Assembly: GCF_900114975.1 (NCBI RefSeq)
Contig: NZ_FOUU01000005.1
Span: 62,001-126,000 of the forward strand
DNA length: 64,000 bases
Reading direction: 5' to 3'
Source: Thermodesulforhabdus norvegica
GTDB lineage: Bacteria; Desulfobacterota; Syntrophobacteria; Syntrophobacterales; Thermodesulforhabdaceae
In this document: positions 43,436-52,600 of the stretch, piece by piece
Layout of the letters: every line of letters starts with the position of its first letter
How positions within the stretch are numbered: position 1 is the first letter of the stretch
Notes under the pieces: generated by a model
Told to the model about the DNA's origin: nothing
Databases searched by the model: none
Seen by the model: only the letters and a program-made list of their open reading frames with translations
Made by a program: the position numbers and the translations under genes

Positions 43436-44878
43436 ATGATTCGTAAGCTGCTCGTTGCAAATCGGGGAGAAATTGCAATCAGAATAATGAGGTCGGCTCA
43501 GGAGCTGGGAATAAAAACCGTGGCCGTGTATGAGGAAACAGACCGCTTTGCTCTGCACATAATGAAAGCCGATGAAGCCCTTTGCATCGGCCCGGGGCCC
43601 AGAAAAGACTATTTAAACATAGACAACATTATTCAGGCGGCTTTAAGGGTTGGAGCCGACGCTATTCATCCGGGATACGGTTTTCTTTCGGAAAACCCGG
43701 AATTTCCTCAAAAATGCCGCGAGGCGGGCCTCATCTTTGTGGGGCCGCCGTCTGAGGTTATCTGGAATATGGGAAGTAAGGTCATAGCCCGGGAGATAAT
43801 GAAAAGCGTCGGCATACCTCTTATTCCTGGAACCGATAAGCTTCCCCCCGGCAGGGAAGGCGAGGAAGTTGCGATCGACTTTGCGCGAAAATACGGTTTT
43901 CCCATTATGGTCAAAGCCGTTTCGGGCGGGGGAGGTAGGGGTATCAGGGTCGTGCGTAATGAGGGGGAACTGCTCCAGGGCCTGAAGCTTTCAAGGTCGG
44001 AAGCCCGGCTCTCCTTTGGCAACGAAGACATATACCTCGAAAAAGGAATTGATCGGCCCCGACACGTCGAGGTGCAGATCCTTGCCGATAATTACGGCAA
44101 CGTTATCCACATGGGCACCCGTAATTGTTCCATTCAAAGACGTCATCAAAAGCTCATAGAAATTGCCCCTTCTTTTTTGCCGCCTCTCGTGGAAGAAAGA
44201 GTATGTGATGCTGCCGTGAAGGCTGCAAAGGCCGCAGGATATGTTAATGCCGGAACGGTGGAGTTCCTTGTGGATCAGGACAATAATTTCTATTTCCTGG
44301 AGGTAAATACGAGGATTCAGGTCGAACACACGGTAACGGAGATGGTTACCGGTATTGATATAGTCCGCGAGCAGCTGAGAATAGCTTCCGGTGAGCCTCT
44401 GTCTATAAGTCAGGATGACGTGTCAATAAGAGGTTGTGCCATAGAGTTGAGGATAAACGCCGAAGATCCAAAGCAGGGGTTTTTACCCTGTCCCGGGCTT
44501 ATAGAAGTGTATCAATCGCCGGGTGGACATGGAGTAAGGCTTGACGGGGCGGTCTATCAGGGATACGAAATACCCAGATTTTATGACTCTCTCATAGTGA
44601 AACTTACCGTCTACGGATTCAACTGGGAAGAAGCGGTAGATCGACTGAGACGAGCTCTTGATGGGTTCAGCATAGTGGGCGTGAAGACGACCATTCCCTT
44701 TTATCGGGCAATAGTGGATGAGTCCGATTTCAGGGCCAGAAGATTTGATACGACCTATATCGAAACCCATCCACAGCTTCTGGACTATCGAGAGGAAGAG
44801 GATGAAATAGATAAACTGGCAAGACTCGTTGCGGAAATAAATGCCCACGGCTTTAACCCTTACACCGAATCACCTTAA
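43436..44878 (+). CDS. accC: Biotin carboxylase subunit
   Basis: A 480-residue ATP-grasp enzyme that carboxylates biotin on a carrier protein. KLLVANRGEIAIRIMRSAQEL opens the N-domain, HPGYGFLSENPEFP follows, the glycine loop is VKAVSGGGGRGIRVVRN near residue 160, and EVNTRIQVEHTVTEMVTG carries the active-site Glu, Asn and Arg. The partner downstream is a pyruvate carboxylase-B-like carboxyltransferase, so it may serve a two-subunit pyruvate (or other) carboxylase and not fatty-acid synthesis. No biotin carrier is encoded beside it. Confidence 0.9.
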   Translation: MIRKLLVANRGEIAIRIMRSAQELGIKTVAVYEETDRFALHIMKADEALCIGPGPRKDYLNIDNIIQAALRVGADAIHPGYGFLSENPEFPQKCREAGLIFVGPPSEVIWNMGSKVIAREIMKSVGIPLIPGTDKLPPGREGEEVAIDFARKYGFPIMVKAVSGGGGRGIRVVRNEGELLQGLKLSRSEARLSFGNEDIYLEKGIDRPRHVEVQILADNYGNVIHMGTRNCSIQRRHQKLIEIAPSFLPPLVEERVCDAAVKAAKAAGYVNAGTVEFLVDQDNNFYFLEVNTRIQVEHTVTEMVTGIDIVREQLRIASGEPLSISQDDVSIRGCAIELRINAEDPKQGFLPCPGLIEVYQSPGGHGVRLDGAVYQGYEIPRFYDSLIVKLTVYGFNWEEAVDRLRRALDGFSIVGVKTTIPFYRAIVDESDFRARRFDTTYIETHPQLLDYREEEDEIDKLARLVAEINAHGFNPYTESP

Positions 44879-44904
44879 GAATAACCGAAAAGGTGGGGAA
44901 CCCG

Positions 44905-46569
44905 ATGAGCACGATTAACGAACTTAAAAGGCTCAGAGAACTAACGGCAGAAGAAGTTGTCGATTTCGTGAGAAATTTTGACGGATATCTGCTCACCAAC
45001 AATGAAAGAGATGTCTCTCAGTCGGATTTTAAGGGCAGAATTCTTCCCTGGACGACCCTTAAAGCCGCTCCATACCGTGATGCGGTGGGATATTTTGCTT
45101 TTGAAATCTCGGGTGGGGCCACCGTTCATGTGGATCTCATGCGAAAACAGGTGAATCCCTTTGAGAAACTGAGGCTGGTGCGGAAGGCAATGCCCCGTAC
45201 TCTGATCCAGACGGTGTGTAGAGGTCACAACCTTTTCGGGTACCGCCCTTACCCGGAAAATGTGATCAGACTGACCGTAAGAGAGTTTGCCCGGTATGTT
45301 GATGTCTGGAGGGTTTACGACTTTCTGAATCACATTCCAAACCTAAAAGTGGTAGGTGAGGAAGTAATTCGTGCCGGTCGAATCCTCATTCCCTCCCTTT
45401 GTTTCGGCACAGGACCCGAACACACTGATGACTTTTATCTGGAAAAGGTTCAGGAAATCGTCGATATGTTCGGAAAGAACATTATCCTGGGCATTAAAAA
45501 CCACTCTGCCCTTGGTTCTCCAGAACGCATTGCCGCGCTCGTTACGGCCATAAGAACCTCCTTTCCCGACATTCCCATCGCCTACCATGCTCATAACACG
45601 GACGGTAACGACCTTGCCCGTATGGTGGCGGCCATAAGGGCGGGAGTGAAAATTGTCGAAGTGTCGGATCATGGGTTCGGAGCCTGGTACAGTCAGGCAC
45701 CGGCATTGTCGCTTATACAAATCCTTGAAGATTACGGTTATGATCCCAGGGGATTAAACATTGATGCCATAATAAGAACTTCCGAGGTAATCAGGCATGA
45801 AAGGCGTTACTATGCCCGTTTTGAAAGCCCCTTTCGGGGAGTGGATCCCCTGGTTCGAGCACACAAGCTTACAGGTGGGGCCGTAAGCATGGCCTACGAG
45901 CAGGCCGAACAGCTTGGGTTGCTTCCCAGAATAAATGAAATCTTCGATGAACTGGCACAGGTGATCAGGGAACTCGGAAACATCTGGCCCGTTTCGCCCG
46001 GAAGTCAGATACTCTGGTCCACGGCAGTAAGCAATGTCCTTTACGGTCGCTACGAACAACCTTCTGATGATCTAAAGCGGCTTCTCCTGGGCGGTTACGG
46101 TCCTTTCCCGTTTTATGATCCCCCTGAATGGATCTATCAAAAGGTGCTGGAGTTCAGGCGGGCCGACGGTAAAAGGTGGTACGATGTCTTAAGAACCGAA
46201 GGCGGAATCAGGAAACGGCAGGAAGATATTGAGGCTCGGAAGGCGGAGTTGGAAAGGGAACTGAACCGTCCTGTGACTGAGGAAGAACTGGTCCTCTATC
46301 TACTTTTCCCGAGGGATACCGTGAACTTTTTGAAGTTTGTGGATCAATACGGAAAGGTCTGGCTCCTTCCTCCTGATGTCTGGTTTCACAGAGGAAGGTT
46401 TCCCGATGGAGCCCGAATATCCTTTACCGACGATGCCGGGAAGATGCACTGCATAGACATAGTCTCCACCCAGGTTTTTGAAAGCTCTGTTAAAACTTCG
46501 TGCCTCGTTGACTATCACTTCAAGACCTATACGGTACCGGTGGACAGGAGGGTTACAGGGAGACAATGA
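44905..46569 (+). CDS. Divergent biotin-dependent carboxyltransferase (PycB/OadA-like)
   Basis: A 554-residue protein with an HMG-CoA lyase-like TIM barrel related to pyruvate carboxylase subunit B and oxaloacetate decarboxylase alpha. Shared features include FEISGGATVHVDLM, the GIK Lys (in ILGIKNHSALGSP, near residue 195) and the metal-ligand pair in IAYHAHNTDGNDLARM. The usual opening DTTLRDxHQS is altered to NNERDVSQSDFKGRI, and NTDG replaces DTxG, so the substrate may differ. The C-terminus lacks the biotinyl domain with its MKM lysine. I choose the ATG at 44905 rather than the GTG at 44893. Biotin carrier must be elsewhere. Confidence 0.78.
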   Translation: MSTINELKRLRELTAEEVVDFVRNFDGYLLTNNERDVSQSDFKGRILPWTTLKAAPYRDAVGYFAFEISGGATVHVDLMRKQVNPFEKLRLVRKAMPRTLIQTVCRGHNLFGYRPYPENVIRLTVREFARYVDVWRVYDFLNHIPNLKVVGEEVIRAGRILIPSLCFGTGPEHTDDFYLEKVQEIVDMFGKNIILGIKNHSALGSPERIAALVTAIRTSFPDIPIAYHAHNTDGNDLARMVAAIRAGVKIVEVSDHGFGAWYSQAPALSLIQILEDYGYDPRGLNIDAIIRTSEVIRHERRYYARFESPFRGVDPLVRAHKLTGGAVSMAYEQAEQLGLLPRINEIFDELAQVIRELGNIWPVSPGSQILWSTAVSNVLYGRYEQPSDDLKRLLLGGYGPFPFYDPPEWIYQKVLEFRRADGKRWYDVLRTEGGIRKRQEDIEARKAELERELNRPVTEEELVLYLLFPRDTVNFLKFVDQYGKVWLLPPDVWFHRGRFPDGARISFTDDAGKMHCIDIVSTQVFESSVKTSCLVDYHFKTYTVPVDRRVTGRQ

Positions 46570-47474
46570 AAGATTTCGATAGCTGGGTTGATCTCTTTCT
46601 CGGTCATCTCAGGGTTGAACGAGGGTTGAGTGAACATACGCTTAATGCCTATGGCCGGGATCTTCGCGATTTTCTCTTATTTCTTGGGGAGTCTGTTGCG
46701 GAATCTCCAGGACCCGGGGATGTCGATGGAGAAACGATCAGGTCTTACCTGAACTACCTGGCGGGAACCTGCTCGCCCAGAACGCAGGCAAGAAAGCTTT
46801 CAGCCCTCAGGACCTTTTTTGGTTTTCTCGTGCGTGAAGGTGTGGTGAAGGTCAATCCTGCTAAAAAAGTGAGTTTTCCAAAGGGAAGGCGGGAACTTCC
46901 CAATTTTCTGTCTCTTGACGAAGTAGCCCGGCTTCTGGCAGCCCCTGATAATGAAACCCCTATAGGCCTTAGAGATCGCGCCATACTGGAGCTGCTTTAC
47001 GCCACGGGGATAAGGGTTAGCGAACTCACAGGTCTTACTCTCGAAAGGGTTAAGATTGATCCGGGTTTCCTGATCGTTTTCGGTAAAGGCTCAAAGGAAA
47101 GGGTGGTACCCCTGGGGGAATATGCCATTGAAGCCCTGAACGAGTACCTTTCCCGGGGACGCCCGGTTTTGATAAAGGGCCGCAATACTTCGCCAGTTCT
47201 CTTCGTTAACAAAAACGGCAGGGCTCTGACCCGCCTTGGCGTGTGGAAGCTGATTAAAAAGTATGCCAGAATGGCCGGTATTAATCGGGACGTTACGCCT
47301 CACGTTCTGCGCCACACCTTTGCCACTCATCTCCTGGAACACGGCGTCGATCTCAGATCACTACAGGCAATGCTGGGACATGCCACCATTTCTTCCACCC
47401 AGGTTTATACTCACATTGTGACAAAGCACCTTAAGGAAGTCCACTCACGATACCATCCCAGATCGAAAAGCTGA
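46566..47474 (+). CDS. xerC: Tyrosine recombinase, XerC/XerD type
   Basis: A 302-residue recombinase of the size and order of chromosome-dimer-resolving Xer proteins. N-terminal SAM-like core-binding domain: FLGHLRVERGLSEHTLNAYGRDL. Catalytic residues: Arg in YATGIRVSELTGLTL, Lys in FGKGSKERVVPL, HVLRHTFATHLLEHGVDL (His and Arg), H in LGHATISSTQ and the nucleophile Tyr in QVYTHIV. It overlaps the carboxyltransferase gene by four bases and sits among housekeeping genes, so it is the resident Xer enzyme, not an integrase of a mobile element. Confidence 0.9.
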   Translation: MKDFDSWVDLFLGHLRVERGLSEHTLNAYGRDLRDFLLFLGESVAESPGPGDVDGETIRSYLNYLAGTCSPRTQARKLSALRTFFGFLVREGVVKVNPAKKVSFPKGRRELPNFLSLDEVARLLAAPDNETPIGLRDRAILELLYATGIRVSELTGLTLERVKIDPGFLIVFGKGSKERVVPLGEYAIEALNEYLSRGRPVLIKGRNTSPVLFVNKNGRALTRLGVWKLIKKYARMAGINRDVTPHVLRHTFATHLLEHGVDLRSLQAMLGHATISSTQVYTHIVTKHLKEVHSRYHPRSKS

Positions 47475-47477
47475 GCC

Positions 47478-50132
47478 ATGGATGTAATAACGACACATCT
47501 CAATGCCGATTTCGACGCTCTTGCCTCCATGATAGCGGCAAAGAAACTTTATCCCGATGCCGATGTGGTTTTTGCCGGAGCTCAGGAAAAACTGGTTCGA
47601 GAATTCCTTGCGGGTTCTTTCATAAAAAAGATACCCGTAGAATTCAAACGTTTCAGGGACCTGGACCTCAGTCGTGTGAAGCGACTGATTCTGGTGGATA
47701 CGAGGCAGAGATCGAGAATAGGCAGGTTCGAAGAGGTCATAGGCCGGAGTGGCCTGGAGATTCACATTTACGATCACCACCCCGACGCAGAAGATGATGT
47801 AAGTGGGGCCGTGAGTATAATAAAACCTGTTGGGGCAACAACCACAATTCTGACCCAGCTGATACGTGAGCAGGGAATTATGCTGACGCCTGAAGAGGCT
47901 ACCGTTCTCGCACTGGGTATATACGAGGATACCGGCTCCTTTACCTTTTCATCGACAACCCCCGATGACCTCAAAGCGGCGGCATATCTTCTTACCTGCG
48001 GTGCCGATCTTAATGTGGTGGCCGATATCGTCACAAGGGATCTCACGCGAGAACAGGTCTCTTTGCTGAATGAACTCATAAATGCTGCCCGAATTTATAC
48101 AATTCACGGAATAGATATATGCATATCTTCAATTTCGGTGAATAAATACGTCGGTGATTTTGCCCTCATCGTTCATAAATTCAGAGACATGGAAAACCTT
48201 AATGTGGTCTTTGCTCTGGCCCGAATGGAGGACAGAGTTTACATGGTTGCACGAAGCCGAATCCCGGAGGTAAACGTCGGCGAGATTGCTTCTTATTTCG
48301 GCGGAGGAGGGCATGCCACGGCGGCTTCTGCAACCATCAGGGGGAAGACACTGATAGAAGTAGAAAACAAGCTGTGGGAAGTCCTTCAGAGCCGGATCCG
48401 GCCGACTCCGGTAGCAAGAGACCTGATGAGTCAGCCGCCCATATGTGTCAACGAACTTATGCCGTTGAAGTCTGTGGAAGAGGTAATGATAAGATTCAAT
48501 ATAAATGCCGTTCCCGTGGTTCGTAAGGATTCATCGGAGCCCGTGGGAGTATTATCACGCCAGACCGTGGAAAAGGCTTTATACCACGGCTTTGACGACG
48601 CACCGGCCCGGGATTACATGAACAGGGATTTTAAGGTTGTAGGACCGGATGCCACCATCCTTGAGATTCAGGAGCCGCTGGTGGAGTTTCAGCAGAGGAT
48701 ACTACCCGTTGTGGAAGATGGCAGGATTATCGGTGTAATAACTCGCAGAGATCTGCTTAAATACCTGGTGGAAGAACGATCGACTCATCCGAGAGAATTG
48801 AACGGCGAACTGCTGTTTCAGAAAAAAAGAGAAAAAAATATAGAAAGCCTTTTAAGAGAACAGTTGCCGGAATACGTGATAGATATTCTGAAAAGGATGG
48901 GCAGGCTCGGTCACAGGCTTGGCTATGGAGTCTATGCTGTTGGTGGGTTCGTAAGGGACATACTCCTCAGAAGGCCAAATCTCGATATAGATATTGTTGT
49001 TGAGGGTGACGGTATAGTATTTGCCCGTGCTTTTGCGCAGGAAGAGGGTATCCGGGTGAGAACCCACAAAAAATTCAACACGGCGGTGCTAATTTTTCCG
49101 GACGGTATGAAAATAGACGTTGCCACGGCGAGGCTGGAATACTACAGATATCCCGCAGCTCTACCGGTCGTTGAATTCGGTTCTCTAAAGATGGATCTTT
49201 ACAGAAGAGACTTTACCATAAACACACTGGCTGTTGACCTTCGGCCCGAAAGGTTCGGGCGGCTGATAGATTTTTTCGGCGGCCAGAAAGACTTAAAAGA
49301 AAAGACGATAAGAGTACTTCACAGTCTCAGTTTTGTGGAGGACCCTACAAGGATCTTAAGGGCCATTCGCTTTGAACAGCGCTTTGGTTTTCAGATAGGA
49401 CGCCAGACCGAAAGGCTTATGCAAAATGCCGTTAAAATAGGGCTTATAGAAAAAATCGGAGGCCACAGGCTGTTCCACGAGCTACAGCTTATTCTGATGG
49501 AAAACGATCCCGTGCCTGCCCTGAGGAGAATGGACGAATTTCAGCTCCTGGGCGTCCTGGATCCTCTGTTGAAATGGACGGAAAAAAAAGAAAAACTCTT
49601 CCGTTCTCTGAAAGACGTTCTCTCCTGGTACGAGTTGAGTTTCCTCGACGAGCCGGTGGAAAAGTGGTGGATCTATTTCTGCGCTCTGTTAGACGGCCTC
49701 AACGCTTCGCAACTCGAGGGTGTTTGTAAAAAGCTGGATCTACCCGAAGGCCATAAAACAAGGCTCTTCGGTGCGTTAAGAAATATTTACAGAGCTGCTC
49801 GAGAACTGGAGGCAAAGGAGAGTCCACCACCAAGCATAGCCTACAGGATCCTTAATGGCCTTTCCACAGAAGAGCTCCTTCTTCTTATGGCAAAGACAGA
49901 AATTCCGGAGGTCAGAAAATCCGTTAACTTTTACCTTACTCGCTACCGTTACGTAAGTCCTGAAATCAAAGGCCGTGATCTCAAGGAGGCTGGAGTCCCA
50001 CCCGGGCCTATTTACAGGAAGATACTGGATGAATTGCTCTATGCCAAACTGGACGGACTGGTTTACACTAAACAGGATGAGTGGGAATATCTCAAAAGAC
50101 ACTACCCGGAAATTTTCAAGGATGAGTCTTAA
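47478..50132 (+). CDS. CBS/DHH-domain tRNA nucleotidyltransferase (A-adding type)
   Basis: An 884-residue fusion. Residues about 1-310: DHH-DHHA1 phosphoesterase domain (THLNADFDALASMIAAKKL, IYDHHPDAEDD, FGGGGHATAASATI). Residues about 315-435: two CBS domains (RDLMSQPPICVNELMPL; ARDYMNRDFKVVG). Residues about 460-880: class II nucleotidyltransferase head and RNA-binding region (YAVGGFVRDILLRRPNLDIDIV; RRDFTINTLAVDL; DPTRILRAIRFEQRFGF). Such proteins add the terminal A of tRNA CCA ends where CC- and A-adding jobs are split, as in Aquifex; a separate CC-adding enzyme would be expected elsewhere in the genome. The CBS pair may sense adenosine nucleotides. Confidence 0.88.
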   Translation: MDVITTHLNADFDALASMIAAKKLYPDADVVFAGAQEKLVREFLAGSFIKKIPVEFKRFRDLDLSRVKRLILVDTRQRSRIGRFEEVIGRSGLEIHIYDHHPDAEDDVSGAVSIIKPVGATTTILTQLIREQGIMLTPEEATVLALGIYEDTGSFTFSSTTPDDLKAAAYLLTCGADLNVVADIVTRDLTREQVSLLNELINAARIYTIHGIDICISSISVNKYVGDFALIVHKFRDMENLNVVFALARMEDRVYMVARSRIPEVNVGEIASYFGGGGHATAASATIRGKTLIEVENKLWEVLQSRIRPTPVARDLMSQPPICVNELMPLKSVEEVMIRFNINAVPVVRKDSSEPVGVLSRQTVEKALYHGFDDAPARDYMNRDFKVVGPDATILEIQEPLVEFQQRILPVVEDGRIIGVITRRDLLKYLVEERSTHPRELNGELLFQKKREKNIESLLREQLPEYVIDILKRMGRLGHRLGYGVYAVGGFVRDILLRRPNLDIDIVVEGDGIVFARAFAQEEGIRVRTHKKFNTAVLIFPDGMKIDVATARLEYYRYPAALPVVEFGSLKMDLYRRDFTINTLAVDLRPERFGRLIDFFGGQKDLKEKTIRVLHSLSFVEDPTRILRAIRFEQRFGFQIGRQTERLMQNAVKIGLIEKIGGHRLFHELQLILMENDPVPALRRMDEFQLLGVLDPLLKWTEKKEKLFRSLKDVLSWYELSFLDEPVEKWWIYFCALLDGLNASQLEGVCKKLDLPEGHKTRLFGALRNIYRAARELEAKESPPPSIAYRILNGLSTEELLLLMAKTEIPEVRKSVNFYLTRYRYVSPEIKGRDLKEAGVPPGPIYRKILDELLYAKLDGLVYTKQDEWEYLKRHYPEIFKDES

Positions 50133-50797
50133 TGGAATGGATAATTCACAAGGTTACCAACGCCGGCATATACTTTCTGCCCCTTCTGATCGGCGTGATG
50201 GCACATGAGATCGCCCATGGGTGGGCTGCAGAAAGGCTGGGTGATCCGACGGCAAGGCTTGCAGGACGCATCAGCATAAACCCCCTTGTTCATATTGATC
50301 CTCTGGGCACCGTTGTTCTCCCGCTTATGCTCTACCTTCTTAATGCACCTTTTCTCTTTGGATGGGCAAAGCCCGTACCCGTCAGGATGGAACTGCTGCA
50401 CGGTGGGCGGCGTGGCATGGCCCGTGTTGCCCTTTGCGGACCTCTGACCAACCTCATGCTTGCAGCCCTCAGCAGCCTTGTGTATCACGGTTTGATGTGG
50501 TCTTTTCGCTCGGCAATGCTGGGGCACGGATCAAGATGGTTTCTTGAGCCGCTTATTCTCATGGCGGGTACGTCCGTGGCAATAAATCTCGTTCTTATGA
50601 TTGTAAACCTCGTGCCCATTCCGCCTCTTGACGGAGGACGCATTCTCGTGGGGTTACTCCCCGAAAATGCGGCCGTAGCCGTTGCCCGCCTGGAAAGATA
50701 CGGTATGTTCATAATCCTGCTTTTAATCGTAACCGATGTGTGGTCCTTTCTACTGGGGCCTTTATTGCAGACGCTTATCAACATTTTTCTGGGGTAA
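50132..50797 (+). CDS. Site-2 protease family (M50) membrane protein
   Basis: A 221-residue integral membrane metalloprotease of the short, PDZ-less type. The zinc motif HEIAHG is at residues about 25-30 within the first helix, and the second metal-site motif NLVPIPPLDGGRIL lies near residue 155; four to five membrane segments are apparent. FGWAKPVPVRM between them is a family hallmark. The substrate is not known; nothing nearby suggests a sigma-factor pathway. The start overlaps the previous stop by one base (TAATG). Confidence 0.88.
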   Translation: MEWIIHKVTNAGIYFLPLLIGVMAHEIAHGWAAERLGDPTARLAGRISINPLVHIDPLGTVVLPLMLYLLNAPFLFGWAKPVPVRMELLHGGRRGMARVALCGPLTNLMLAALSSLVYHGLMWSFRSAMLGHGSRWFLEPLILMAGTSVAINLVLMIVNLVPIPPLDGGRILVGLLPENAAVAVARLERYGMFIILLLIVTDVWSFLLGPLLQTLINIFLG

Positions 50798-50812
50798 GGA
50801 GGTAAAGGCTAA

Positions 50813-51850
50813 ATGGAACAGGCCAGGAAAAGGGTTCTCAGCGGTATGCGTCCTACTGGGAAGTTACACCTGGGAAATCTTCACGGAGCATTGGATAACT
50901 GGCTATCGTTACAGGATGAATACGAGTGTTTTTTCTTTATCGCCGACTGGCACGCCCTTACGACCGATTACGCCAGCCCCGAAATGATTCGCCGGAACAC
51001 CTGGGATGTGGTACTCGATTGGTTAAGTGCTGGGATAGACCCGGAAAAAAGCACTTTGTTCATACAGTCCGAAGTAAAGGAACACGCCGAGCTTCATGTG
51101 CTCCTGAGCATGATTACGCCGATTCCCTGGCTGGAAAGAAATCCCACTTACAAGGAACAGCAACAGCAGCTTTCTCATAAGGATCTTTCCACTTACGGTT
51201 TCCTGGGTTACCCGGTTCTCCAGACGGCGGATATCATCATATATCGGGCACATGGAGTCCCCGTCGGCAAGGATCAGTTGCCTCACATAGAACTTGCCAG
51301 AGAAATCGTCAGGCGTTTCCATTTCCTCTACAGGTGCAACATTTTCCCGGAGCCCCAGGCACTGCTCACGGAGTATCCCGTGATTCCCGGTACCGATGGT
51401 CGTAAGATGAGTAAAAGTTATAACAATTGCATATATCTTGCCGAAGACGCCGAGTCGGTCCGCAGAAAGGTCATGACGATGATAACCGACCCCCAGCGGA
51501 AACGCCGCACCGACCCCGGCGATCCCGAAGTATGTCCGGTTTTCGATCTGCACAGGATCTACTCAGGAGAAGACGAGCGATCTGAGATTATCCAGGGTTG
51601 CCGGACTGCATCCATAGGATGTGTTGACTGCAAGAAAATTCTTCTGAAGAATCTTGAAAGGAAACACGAGCCCATCAGGGAAAGACGCCGGAAGTTTGAA
51701 GGGAAAATGCCCGAAGTATACGAGATAATGGAGGAGGGAATAAAGAAGGCCAGGGAGGAAGCCTCACGGACGATGGAGCTGGTCAGAGATGCTATGGGAA
51801 TGAATCCCTTTATGGAGGCAGAGGCTCATATCAGGGCAGGGGCCAGGTAG
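50813..51850 (+). CDS. trpS: Tryptophanyl-tRNA synthetase
   Basis: A 345-residue class Ic synthetase charging tRNA-Trp. The HIGH-like motif appears in RPTGKLHLGNLHGALDNW, KMSKS in GTDGRKMSKSYNNCIYL near residue 198, and GYPVLQTADIIIYRAHGVPVGKDQ (in two parts) holds the Trp pocket. An AAGGAGGT site lies eight bases upstream. No Trp leader or T-box precedes it. Confidence 0.95.
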   Translation: MEQARKRVLSGMRPTGKLHLGNLHGALDNWLSLQDEYECFFFIADWHALTTDYASPEMIRRNTWDVVLDWLSAGIDPEKSTLFIQSEVKEHAELHVLLSMITPIPWLERNPTYKEQQQQLSHKDLSTYGFLGYPVLQTADIIIYRAHGVPVGKDQLPHIELAREIVRRFHFLYRCNIFPEPQALLTEYPVIPGTDGRKMSKSYNNCIYLAEDAESVRRKVMTMITDPQRKRRTDPGDPEVCPVFDLHRIYSGEDERSEIIQGCRTASIGCVDCKKILLKNLERKHEPIRERRRKFEGKMPEVYEIMEEGIKKAREEASRTMELVRDAMGMNPFMEAEAHIRAGAR

Positions 51851-51853
51851 TCC

Positions 51854-52600
51854 ATGACCCGTTCCGGCGTACGGTTGCAGAAGTTTATTGCACAGGCGGG
51901 GCTTACCTCCAGAAGGAAAGCGGAGGAATGGATCAGGGCAGGCAGAGTGCAGGTTAACGACAGGGTGGTTACCGAAATGGGCGTTGTTATAGATCCCTCC
52001 GTCGATGTGGTTAAAGTTGACGGGCATGTGGTTGAACCTTTGCCCACAAGAAGATATGTAGCCCTTTATAAGCCCCGTTTCTGTGTAACAACCCTTTACG
52101 ACCCTCAGGGGCGCCCTACCGTTATGGACTTTGTGACTTCCATCAGAGAAAGGATATATCCGGTCGGAAGGCTGGATTTCGATGCGGAGGGTCTCCTTCT
52201 TCTCACCAACGACGGTGAACTTGCCCACAGGCTTATTCATCCCAGCTACGGCGTGAAAAAAGAGTACCTTGTTCTGGTTAAAGGCCATCCCGGTAAGTGG
52301 TTTTTTCAGAAGTGGCGTGATGGGGTTTATCTGGAAGAAGGCAAAACATCTCCCGCCGAAGTGTACCTCGTCAAAAGAGAACGCCTCGGAACCTGGGTCA
52401 GGGTCATAATGCATCAGGGCTGGTATCGTCAAATTAAGCGTATGGGGCAGGTCACGGGGTATCCGGTCCTCAGGATTAAGCGAATCGCCTATGGCCCTAT
52501 TACCTTGGAAGGCCTTAAGCCCGGAAAATTCAGGGAATTGTCCCGACAGGAAGTTAGAGAACTCTACCGGCTGACCGGCCTTAATCGGGAAGGCTTGTAA
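51854..52600 (+). CDS. rluB: RsuA/RluB-family pseudouridine synthase
   Basis: A 248-residue pseudouridine synthase with an N-terminal S4 domain (RLQKFIAQAGLTSRRKAEEWIRAGRVQVN in two parts). The catalytic Asp is in YPVGRLDFDAEGLLLLTNDG near residue 105; KKEYLVLVKG and GWYRQIKRM follow. Members modify 23S rRNA (RluB, RluE) or 16S rRNA (RsuA); the exact target cannot be decided. Begins three bases after trpS. Confidence 0.88.
   Translation: MTRSGVRLQKFIAQAGLTSRRKAEEWIRAGRVQVNDRVVTEMGVVIDPSVDVVKVDGHVVEPLPTRRYVALYKPRFCVTTLYDPQGRPTVMDFVTSIRERIYPVGRLDFDAEGLLLLTNDGELAHRLIHPSYGVKKEYLVLVKGHPGKWFFQKWRDGVYLEEGKTSPAEVYLVKRERLGTWVRVIMHQGWYRQIKRMGQVTGYPVLRIKRIAYGPITLEGLKPGKFRELSRQEVRELYRLTGLNREGL

Noticed and set aside
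46566-47474. XerC-like gene as integrase of a mobile element
   Set aside because: Housekeeping context, overlap with neighbours and full Xer features point to the resident chromosome-resolution recombinase.
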